Below, piece by piece: positions 57,832 through 64,000 of a DNA stretch of 64,000 nucleotides. The position numbers were made by a program, and so were the translations under genes. The notes beneath the pieces were generated by a model. That model ran no database searches, was not told where the DNA came from, and worked only from the letters and a program-made list of their open reading frames with translations. Position 1 is the stretch's first letter. Each line of letters begins with the position of its first letter. The DNA comes from Pseudonocardia sp. HH130630-07. GTDB taxonomy: Bacteria > Actinomycetota > Actinomycetes > Mycobacteriales > Pseudonocardiaceae. Where the stretch lies: the NCBI RefSeq assembly GCF_001698125.1, contig NZ_CP013854.1, positions 4,402,001-4,466,000 on the forward strand, read 5' to 3'.

Positions 57832-58356
57832 ATGGACGATCCTGCCGGTGACCAGGTGGCGGCGAACCGTGCACGGCAGCGGGAGATCTACGGCGAGCCG
57901 CTCGGCGAGCGCGTCCGCCGGCTGACCACCGGTCTCGGGATCACCCAGGCCCGGCTCGCGGCGACCCTGGGGCTGAGCCCGGCGATGCTGTCCCAGCTCT
58001 CCGGCGCCCGCCGGGTCAAGATCGGCGACCCGGCGGTGCTGGGCCGGATGGCGACCCTGGACCGGCGCCTCGCCGCGGGCCCGGTCCCGGCGCCCGAGGT
58101 CGAGAACCTGCTGGCCGCCATCCGGTCGGAGCCGACGCGCTGGGGCCCGCCGGCGTGCGGGCGCTGTGGTGCGGGGGCCGGGGACGACCTCCCGGCCGGA
58201 GCCCGTGCCCGCCGTCCCCGCCCCGCCCCGCCGTCCGCCGACGACGCGTTGCGCGGGGTCACCGCCCCGGCCCGGCTGGTGGCCGCGGCCGCCACGCTGG
58301 CGCCGTCGTTCCCGGAGATCGCCGAGGTGCTGCGCCGGGCCGCCGCCCGTCGCTGA
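57832..58356 (+). CDS. XRE-like helix-turn-helix regulator
   Basis: 174 residues. The DNA-binding part is residues 25-75 (LGERVRRLTTGLGITQARLAATLGLSPAMLSQLSGARRVKIGDPAVLGRM). A Cys pair CGRCG lies near residue 106, and a helical Ala-rich C-terminus follows (ARLVAAAATLAPSFPEIAEVLRRAAA). Target and signal unknown; orphan gene between ribF and the RNA ligase-like gene. Confidence 0.8.
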   Translation: MDDPAGDQVAANRARQREIYGEPLGERVRRLTTGLGITQARLAATLGLSPAMLSQLSGARRVKIGDPAVLGRMATLDRRLAAGPVPAPEVENLLAAIRSEPTRWGPPACGRCGAGAGDDLPAGARARRPRPAPPSADDALRGVTAPARLVAAAATLAPSFPEIAEVLRRAAARR

Positions 58357-58485
58357 GGCCGCGCCCGCCCGGTGCGCCGCGTCTCGGCGCGGCGGGCCGC
58401 GGGTGGGTCCGGCAGGCGCTCCCGCCCCGCACGCCGGGGTGACACCCTGGTCCGGAGGGCGCCGGGGTGCGGGGGAGGGGATCGG

Positions 58486-58998
58486 ATGCGGTTGTTCACC
58501 GCACTGTGGCCGCCGCGAGAGGTCGTCGAGGCCCTGGCGGCGGCGGTCGACGCCCACCCGCCCTGGCACCCCGACGGGGCCTGGCGCCCGGTCGATCCGG
58601 GTTCGTGGCACCTCACCCTGTGCTTCCACGGCGAGGACGACGCCGCGACCAGGGCCCGGGAGCTGGACCGCGCGTTCGCCGGAGCGACGGCCCCCCGGCT
58701 GCGGCTCGCCGGGACCGGGACGTTCCCGGGTGTCGTCTGGGCCGGGGTCGCCCCGCCGGGGGCGCTGGCGGATCTCGCGGTCCGGGCCGGGGCGGACCCG
58801 TCGGCGTTCCGGGCGCACCTCACCCTGGCCCGCCGGAGCCGCCGTGACCGCGACCGTCCGGAGCTCGCGCCGGGCCGTCCCGCCGACCGGCGGTCCGCTC
58901 CGGTCGAGGGGCGATACTGGACCCCCACGGAGGTCCTGCTGGTCGGGTCGGAGCCGGGCGGCCGCTACACACCGGTGCACCGGGTCCCGTTGGGGTGA
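58486..58998 (+). CDS. thpR: 2H-phosphoesterase, ThpR-like (RNA 2',3'-cyclic phosphodiesterase)
   Basis: 170 residues. Two HxTx motifs, WHLTLCF and AHLTLAR, form the 2H active site; MRLFTALWPP is the usual ThpR beginning. Related enzymes open 2',3'-cyclic phosphates on RNA. ATG 58486 has GGGGGAGGGG upstream. Fits the RNA-processing neighbourhood. Confidence 0.85.
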   Translation: MRLFTALWPPREVVEALAAAVDAHPPWHPDGAWRPVDPGSWHLTLCFHGEDDAATRARELDRAFAGATAPRLRLAGTGTFPGVVWAGVAPPGALADLAVRAGADPSAFRAHLTLARRSRRDRDRPELAPGRPADRRSAPVEGRYWTPTEVLLVGSEPGGRYTPVHRVPLG

Positions 58999-59179
58999 CG
59001 TGGTCCCACCAGCCGTGGGTCGACGACGGCCGGTGATCTCGTCGCTGGTACCGTTCCGGTCGGGTCCGGCTGCAGTCCGCGGCGGCCGCGACCGTCCACC
59101 TGCCGTTCCACCACCCGATCCGGGTGGGATGCGTGACCGGCACGGACCCGCGGACCGACTCAGAACGAAGGAGTGAGCC

Positions 59180-59449
59180 GTGGCCCTGTCCACTGCCGAG
59201 AAGAAGACCACGCTCGAGAAGTACGGTAACCACGCCACCGACACCGGGTCCCCCGAGGCCCAGGTGGCGCTGCTGACCCAGCGGATCACCGGTCTGACCG
59301 AGCACCTGAAGCAGCACAAGCACGACCACCACAGCCGGCGCGGCCTGCTGCTGCTGGTCGGTCGTCGGCGCCGGCTGCTCAAGTACCTGCGCGCTGTCGA
59401 CGTGGCCCGTTACCGGGCCCTGATCGAGAAGCTGGGTCTGCGCCGCTGA
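59180..59449 (+). CDS. rpsO: 30S ribosomal protein S15
   Basis: 89 residues, standard length. [62 protein letters not shown] is the S15 core binding 16S rRNA helices 20-22. GTG start with GAAGGAG 5-6 nt upstream. A strong hairpin follows and pnp comes next, the classical rpsO-pnp pair. Confidence 0.97.
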   Translation: MALSTAEKKTTLEKYGNHATDTGSPEAQVALLTQRITGLTEHLKQHKHDHHSRRGLLLLVGRRRRLLKYLRAVDVARYRALIEKLGLRR

Positions 59450-59459
59450 CCCACCGCCC

Positions 59460-59488
59460 GACCCGGCACCGGATCCCGGTGCCGGGTC
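59460..59488 (+). terminator. rpsO-pnp intergenic hairpin
   Basis: GACCCGGCACCGG-ATC-CCGGTGCCGGGTC: a perfect 13-bp stem 11 nt after rpsO. It may terminate, or partly attenuate read-through into pnp. Confidence 0.7.
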
Positions 59489-59757
59489 GAGTCGCATCGG
59501 CGCCGTGACCCGGCGCCGGTGCCGTGCGACGACCGCACAGCACCAACGGCACCAACAGCACCACGGATCCACCGCACCACAACTCCACAGCCCCGCCACG
59601 AGACATCCGGACATCCGCCGGTCCTCGGTAGTGGCTCCCGGGAACACACGTTGCCGGCAGCTTCGATCGAAGGCCGGCCCAGCAGGGGATCGAGCCGGAC
59701 GTCGTCGGGGGCGGGCGCATCAGACACACTCCCAACGACGAGGAGAGAAATCCCCGT
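59489..59757 (+). other. pnp leader region
   Basis: About 270 bp without a convincing gene. The stretch at 59535-59620 is unusually rich in CAC/ACC and poor in G on the plus strand, so it should be an unstructured RNA leader. AGGAGAGA at 59740-59747 is the pnp ribosome-binding site. Autocontrol of pnp mRNA acts through its leader in other bacteria; no direct evidence here. Confidence 0.5.
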
Positions 59758-62043
59758 ATGACTGACGTCATCTCCGAGGACGGCGTGCACGAGAGCACGG
59801 CCGTCATCGACAACGGTGCCTACGGCACCCGCACCATCCGGTTCGAGACCGGGCGGCTCGCCCGCCAGGCCGCCGGATCCGTCGTCGCCTACCTCGACGA
59901 CGAGACCATGCTGCTGTCCGCGACGACCGCCTCGAAGCGGCCGAAGGACCAGTTCGACTTCTTCCCGCTGACGGTGGACGTCGAGGAGCGGATGTACGCC
60001 GCGGGCCGCATCCCCGGCTCGTTCTTCCGCCGCGAGGGCCGTCCCGGCACCGACGCGATCCTGACCTGCCGGCTCATCGACCGGCCGCTGCGCCCGTCCT
60101 TCGTGGACGGTCTGCGCAACGAGATCCAGGTCGTCGTGACGGTCATGTCGCTCGACCCGAAGGACCCCTACGACGTCGTGGCGATCAACGCCGCGTCGGC
60201 GTCCACCCAGCTCGCGGGCCTGCCGTTCTCCGGCCCGGTCGGCGGCGTGCGCGTCGCGCTGATCGCCAACGAGGCCGGCACCGACACCCAGTGGGTGGCG
60301 TTCCCGACCCACGACCAGCTCGAGCGCGCCGCGTTCGACATGGTCGTCGCGGGCCGTGTCGTCGGCGACGGTGACACGGCCGACGTGGCGATCATGATGG
60401 TCGAGGCCGAGGCCACCGAGCAGACGATCGACCTCGTCGCGGGCGGCGCCAACGCCCCGACCGAGGACGTCGTGGCCGACGGTCTGGAGGCGGCGAAGCC
60501 GTTCATCCGTAGCCTGTGCGTCGCCCAGCAGCAGCTGGCCGACGTCGCGGCGAAGCCGACCGCGGACTACCCGCTGTTCCCGGCCTACCAGCCGGACGCG
60601 TTCGACGCCGTCTCCGAGGCCGTCGAGTCCGAGCTGGCGCAGGCGCTGACCATCGCCGGCAAGCAGGAGCGCGAGTCCCGGACCGACGAGATCAAGGCGT
60701 CGGTGCTGGACAAGCTGGGCGAGCGCTTCGCCGGCCGGGAGTCCGAGCTGGGCAACGCGTTCCGCGCGCTGAACAAGAAGCTCATCCGCCGCCGGATCCT
60801 GACCGACCAGGTCCGGATCGACGGCCGCGGCCTGACCGACATCCGGCCGCTGTCGGCCGAGGTCGAGGTCATCCCGCGGGCGCACGGCTCGGCGCTGTTC
60901 GAGCGCGGCGAGACCCAGATCCTGGGTGTCACCACGCTGAACATGCTGCGCATGGAGCAGACGATCGACTCGCTCGGTCCGGAGACCTCCAAGCGCTACC
61001 TGCACCACTACAACTTCCCGCCGTTCTCCACCGGTGAGACCGGCCGCGTCGGCTCGCCGAAGCGGCGCGAGATCGGCCACGGCGCGCTCGCCGAGCGGGC
61101 GCTGCTGCCGGTCCTGCCGAACCGCGAGGAGTTCCCCTACGCGATCCGGCAGGTCTCCGAGGCGCTGGGGTCCAACGGCTCCACCTCGATGGGCTCGGTC
61201 TGCGCCTCGACGATGTCGCTGCTCAACTCCGGTGTGCCGCTCAAGGCGCCGGTCGCGGGCATCGCCATGGGCCTGGTGTCCGACCAGGTCGACGGCCAGA
61301 CCCGCTACGTCGCGCTGACCGACATCCTCGGCGCCGAGGACGCGTTCGGCGACATGGACTTCAAGGTCGCCGGCACCAAGGAGTTCGTCACCGCGCTGCA
61401 GCTCGACACCAAGCTGGACGGCATCCCGTCCGAGGTGCTGGCCGCGGCGCTGAGCCAGGCCCGTGACGCCCGCCTGACCATCCTCGAGGTGATCGGCGAG
61501 GCCATCGACGGCCCGGACGAGATGAGCAAGTACGCGCCGCGGGTGACCGCGGTGAAGGTCCCGGTCGACAAGATCGGCGAGGTCATCGGCCCGAAGGGCA
61601 AGATGATCAACTCGATCACCGAGAAGACCGGCGCCGACATCTCGATCGAGGACGACGGCACCATCTACGTCGGTGCGAACGACGGCCCCTCCGCGGAGGA
61701 GGCGATCGGCATGATCAACGCGATCGCCAACCCGCAGCTGCCGAAGGTCGGCGAGCGGTTCCTGGGCACGGTGGTCAAGGCCGCCGCGTTCGGTGCCTTC
61801 GTCTCGCTGGTCCCCGGCAAGGACGGCCTGATCCACATCTCGAAGCTCGGCAACGGGAAGCGGATCGGCAAGGTCGAGGACGTCTGCAAGGTCGGCGACA
61901 AGATCCGCGTCGAGGTCACCGACATCGACAACCGGGGCAAGATCAGCCTCGTCCCGGTCCAGGAGGGCGGGGACGACGCCGAGGCACCGGCGGACGCCGA
62001 GGTCACGGCCGACGCTCCGGTCGAGGCCGCCAACCCCAGCTGA
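59758..62043 (+). CDS. pnp: Polyribonucleotide nucleotidyltransferase (PNPase)
   Basis: 761 residues: two RNase PH domains (first [15 protein letters not shown]...[12 protein letters not shown], second [38 protein letters not shown] with catalytic Asp in [18 protein letters not shown]), then KH ([17 protein letters not shown]) and S1 ([31 protein letters not shown]). In actinobacteria it also makes RNA tails. Length and motifs are normal. Confidence 0.97.
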   Translation: MTDVISEDGVHESTAVIDNGAYGTRTIRFETGRLARQAAGSVVAYLDDETMLLSATTASKRPKDQFDFFPLTVDVEERMYAAGRIPGSFFRREGRPGTDAILTCRLIDRPLRPSFVDGLRNEIQVVVTVMSLDPKDPYDVVAINAASASTQLAGLPFSGPVGGVRVALIANEAGTDTQWVAFPTHDQLERAAFDMVVAGRVVGDGDTADVAIMMVEAEATEQTIDLVAGGANAPTEDVVADGLEAAKPFIRSLCVAQQQLADVAAKPTADYPLFPAYQPDAFDAVSEAVESELAQALTIAGKQERESRTDEIKASVLDKLGERFAGRESELGNAFRALNKKLIRRRILTDQVRIDGRGLTDIRPLSAEVEVIPRAHGSALFERGETQILGVTTLNMLRMEQTIDSLGPETSKRYLHHYNFPPFSTGETGRVGSPKRREIGHGALAERALLPVLPNREEFPYAIRQVSEALGSNGSTSMGSVCASTMSLLNSGVPLKAPVAGIAMGLVSDQVDGQTRYVALTDILGAEDAFGDMDFKVAGTKEFVTALQLDTKLDGIPSEVLAAALSQARDARLTILEVIGEAIDGPDEMSKYAPRVTAVKVPVDKIGEVIGPKGKMINSITEKTGADISIEDDGTIYVGANDGPSAEEAIGMINAIANPQLPKVGERFLGTVVKAAAFGAFVSLVPGKDGLIHISKLGNGKRIGKVEDVCKVGDKIRVEVTDIDNRGKISLVPVQEGGDDAEAPADAEVTADAPVEAANPS

Positions 62044-62066
62044 TCCGTCGGCTGACGACGATTCCG

Positions 62067-62107
62067 CAGCGGCGGTCCGGGACCACGGTTCCGGGCCGCC
62101 GCCGCTG
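62067..62107 (+). terminator. Hairpin after pnp
   Basis: CAGCGGCGG (62067-62075) pairs with CCGCCGCTG (62099-62107), with further pairing inside the loop. It lies between pnp and the M16 peptidase, whose ribosome-binding site begins 6 nt later. Confidence 0.55.
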
Positions 62108-62125
62108 TGTGTGGAGGAGAACCGC

Positions 62126-63472
62126 TTGGACGCCGCCCGTTCCGCCGACACCACCGCCGCGCCCGTCCCGTCCACCGGGGTGCACGGGGCGGTCCGGCGC
62201 AGCGAACTACCGGGTGGTGTCCGGCTGGTCACCGAGTCGGTGCCCGGGGTCCGGTCCGTCGCGATCGGCATCTGGATCGGCATCGGCTCGGTGGACGAGA
62301 CCGGTCAGCAGGCCGGGGCCGCGCACTTCCTCGAACACCTGCTGTTCAAGGGCACCCGGCGGCGGACCGCGGTCGGGATCGCCGAGGAGATGGACGCCGT
62401 CGGGGGTGAGCTGAACGCGTTCACCGCCAAGGAGCACACCTGCTACTACGCGCACGTGCTCGACACCGACGTCGCGCTCGCCGTCGATCTCCTGACCGAC
62501 GTGGTCACCGACGCGCAGCTGGCGCCCGCCGACGTGGAGGTGGAACGCGGCGTCGTGCTCGAGGAGATCGCGATGCGCGACGACGACCCGGAGGACCTGC
62601 TCGGCGACCTGTTCGACCAGACGCTGTTCGGGGAGCACCCGCTCGGCCTGCCGGTGATCGGCTCCGAGGAGTCGATCCGCGGGATCACCCGGGACACCCT
62701 GCACGGGTTCTGGCGGAGCCTGTACACGACGCCGCGGATGGTCGTCGCCGCCGCGGGGAACCTGGACCACGACGCGGTCGCCGAGCTCGTCGCCACCGCG
62801 CTCGGCCGGGCCGCGAACGGTCACGCCGGGGCCGCCGCGGTCCCGCCGCGCGCCGCGAGCGGGACCCGTCCGGTCCGGTCCGCCGCGCTCGGCCTGCAGT
62901 CCGACGAGTCCGAGCAGGCCCACGTGCTGCTCGGGGTGCCCACCCCCGGCCGGCACGTACCGGGATCGCCGGTGCTCGCCGTCCTCAACAGCGCGCTGGG
63001 CGGCGGGCTGTCCTCGCGGCTGTTCCAGCAGGTCCGTGAGCAGCGCGGATTGGCCTACCAGGTGTACTCGTCGACGTCGCGCTACGCCGACGCCGGCTCG
63101 CTCTCGGTCTACGCCGGGTGCGCGCCGGAGCGGCTCGGCGAGGTCGTCGCGGTGGTCCGGGACGTGCTGGGTGAGGTAGCCACCGGCGGCCTCACCGACG
63201 CCGAGGTGACCCGGGCCCGTGGCGCGCTGCGCGGTGGCCTGGTGCTGGCCTGCGAGGACACCGCGTCGCGGATGCACCGGCTCGGCCGTGGCGAGCTGGA
63301 CCACGGCCGCCAGCGGTCGCTGTCCGAGAGCCTGGCCCGGATCGAGGCGGTCACGCCGGGGGAGGTCGCGGCGCTCGCGGCGGAGCTGCTGGACCAGCCG
63401 CTGACCGCGGCCGTCGTCGGGCCGTACGAGGACGAGACGGAGCTGCCCGCGGCGCTGCGCGAGCTGGGCTGA
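62126..63472 (+). CDS. M16-family zinc metallopeptidase (PepR-like)
   Basis: 448 residues from TTG 62126, preferred because GGAGGAG lies 6 nt upstream; the in-frame GTG at 62111 overlaps that site. The inverted zinc motif HFLEHLLFKG with the downstream Glu in ELNAFTAKEHTCYYAHV and EVERGVVLEEIAMRDDDPEDLL is complete. The second half has LGGGLSSRLFQQVREQRGLAYQVYS. It resembles mycobacterial PepR, also located after pnp. Cytosolic peptide degradation is likely. Confidence 0.92.
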   Translation: MDAARSADTTAAPVPSTGVHGAVRRSELPGGVRLVTESVPGVRSVAIGIWIGIGSVDETGQQAGAAHFLEHLLFKGTRRRTAVGIAEEMDAVGGELNAFTAKEHTCYYAHVLDTDVALAVDLLTDVVTDAQLAPADVEVERGVVLEEIAMRDDDPEDLLGDLFDQTLFGEHPLGLPVIGSEESIRGITRDTLHGFWRSLYTTPRMVVAAAGNLDHDAVAELVATALGRAANGHAGAAAVPPRAASGTRPVRSAALGLQSDESEQAHVLLGVPTPGRHVPGSPVLAVLNSALGGGLSSRLFQQVREQRGLAYQVYSSTSRYADAGSLSVYAGCAPERLGEVVAVVRDVLGEVATGGLTDAEVTRARGALRGGLVLACEDTASRMHRLGRGELDHGRQRSLSESLARIEAVTPGEVAALAAELLDQPLTAAVVGPYEDETELPAALRELG

Positions 63473-63488
63473 GCGGCTCCCGACGACC

Positions 63489-63526
63489 GAGGCCCCCGGT
63501 CCCGGATGACCGGGACCGGGGGCCTC
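63489..63526. terminator. Bidirectional terminator at the end of the pnp-pepR block
   Basis: GAGGCCCCCGGTCCCGG-ATGA-CCGGGACCGGGGGCCTC: a perfect 17-bp stem between convergent genes. Confidence 0.85.
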
Positions 63527-63542
63527 GTGCTCGCCGGAGGCG

Positions 63543-64000
63543 TCAGGCGCCGTTCTGCCAGCCGACCAGCTCGGGCAGCGGTGGGGTGGCGAACAGCGAC
63601 GCCCCCCAGTTGGCCAGGCCGGGCTTGGTCGCCCAGACGGTGGGGCCGGAGTAGACCGGCAGGATGCCGTAGGTCGCGAGCGCCTTCTTCTCCACCGCGT
63701 TGGCCGCGGCGTACTGCTCGTCCGCCGTGGGCAGTGTGTTCACCTTCGCCAGCTCGGCGTCGAGATCCGGGGTCCCGGTGCCGGACTTGTTGAGCGTCGA
63801 GTTCGAGCAGTACTGCTGGCAGATGTACGCGACGCCGTAGGGGTCCGAGGAACGGAATCCGCTGTAGGCCATGTCGAACTCCGCGTTCGCCATGACCTTG
63901 GCGAAGTCGCTCGACGGCAGCTGCCGCACCTGGAGATCGGCCCCGATGTTCTTCATCATCGCCACCAGGGCTCCGGAGACGGCCCGCTTGGTCGCCGTGT
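63543..64000 (-). CDS. ABC transporter solute-binding protein, family 5 (C-terminal part)
   Basis: About 152 C-terminal residues; the frame is open through the window edge. NIGADLQVRQLPSSDFAKVMANAEFDMAYSGFRSSDPYG matches the C-terminal lobe of peptide/nickel-type binding proteins, and AAANAVEKKALATYGILPVYSGPTVWATKPGLANWGA the final lobe swap. It presumably begins a lipoprotein for an oligopeptide-type importer lying beyond the window. Start and signal peptide are not visible. Confidence 0.85.
   Translation of the reverse strand, partial: TATKRAVSGALVAMMKNIGADLQVRQLPSSDFAKVMANAEFDMAYSGFRSSDPYGVAYICQQYCSNSTLNKSGTGTPDLDAELAKVNTLPTADEQYAAANAVEKKALATYGILPVYSGPTVWATKPGLANWGASLFATPPLPELVGWQNGA

Overview
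The window reads as chromosomal DNA of a high-GC actinobacterium. Codon third positions are almost all G or C, GTG starts are common, and several genes have a TAnnnT hexamer 7-8 nt before the start codon, as in leaderless transcripts. The block proS ... rimP-nusA-ylxR-infB-DUF503-rbfA-nrnA ... truB-ribF ... rpsO-pnp-pepR is the usual actinobacterial translation and RNA-decay neighbourhood. I place it in or near the Pseudonocardiales (Pseudonocardia-like) by inference; no 16S rRNA or tRNA gene was seen.

Region 1 (1-11.9 kb) is a sugar-acid island. An MFS carrier, uronate dehydrogenase and an IclR regulator face a six-gene operon: Na+/solute symporter, 5-dehydro-4-deoxyglucarate dehydratase, glucarate dehydratase, an unrecognised protein, 2,5-dioxovalerate dehydrogenase, and a Tat-exported pectate-lyase-like protein. 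Together they encode oxidation of hexuronates through glucarate to 2-oxoglutarate. The glucarate dehydratase has a one-base frameshift at a C5 run. A second uronate dehydrogenase paralogue has lost its whole catalytic triad. Tandem palindromes sit in the divergent promoter.

Region 2 (11.9-17.4 kb) is a ribose/fucose-type ABC importer operon with a FucU/RbsD mutarotase, a candidate 34-codon leading ORF, and a divergent FadR-type GntR regulator. Region 3 (17.5-24.6 kb) holds a LapA-domain protein, a DEAD-box helicase with a perfect hairpin abutting its ribosome-binding site, a RIO-type kinase, YaaA, a DUF899 protein and an HxlR regulator. An intact IS630-family element (22823-24024, TA duplication) has split a 15-bp inverted repeat between the last two.

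Region 4 (24.6-27.4 kb) is metY-metXA, preceded by a 24-codon leaderless Cys-containing leader peptide. Region 5 (27.4-33.9 kb) is an unrecognised five-gene cluster: a 1053-aa double-anchored extracytoplasmic protein with an atypical central module, two further unknown proteins, an ECF sigma factor and an 87-aa partner. Region 6 (33.9-42.2 kb) contains MarR/MFS, PPOX, proS, YjbQ, a class V aminotransferase, a small secreted protein and two ferritin-like proteins.

Region 7 (42.3-63.5 kb) is the translation/RNA block. A C4-dicarboxylate sensing and uptake module (CitA/DcuS-type kinase, DctA, OmpR-type regulator) sits between the MATE gene and truB. The window ends inside a peptide-type ABC solute-binding protein gene on the minus strand.
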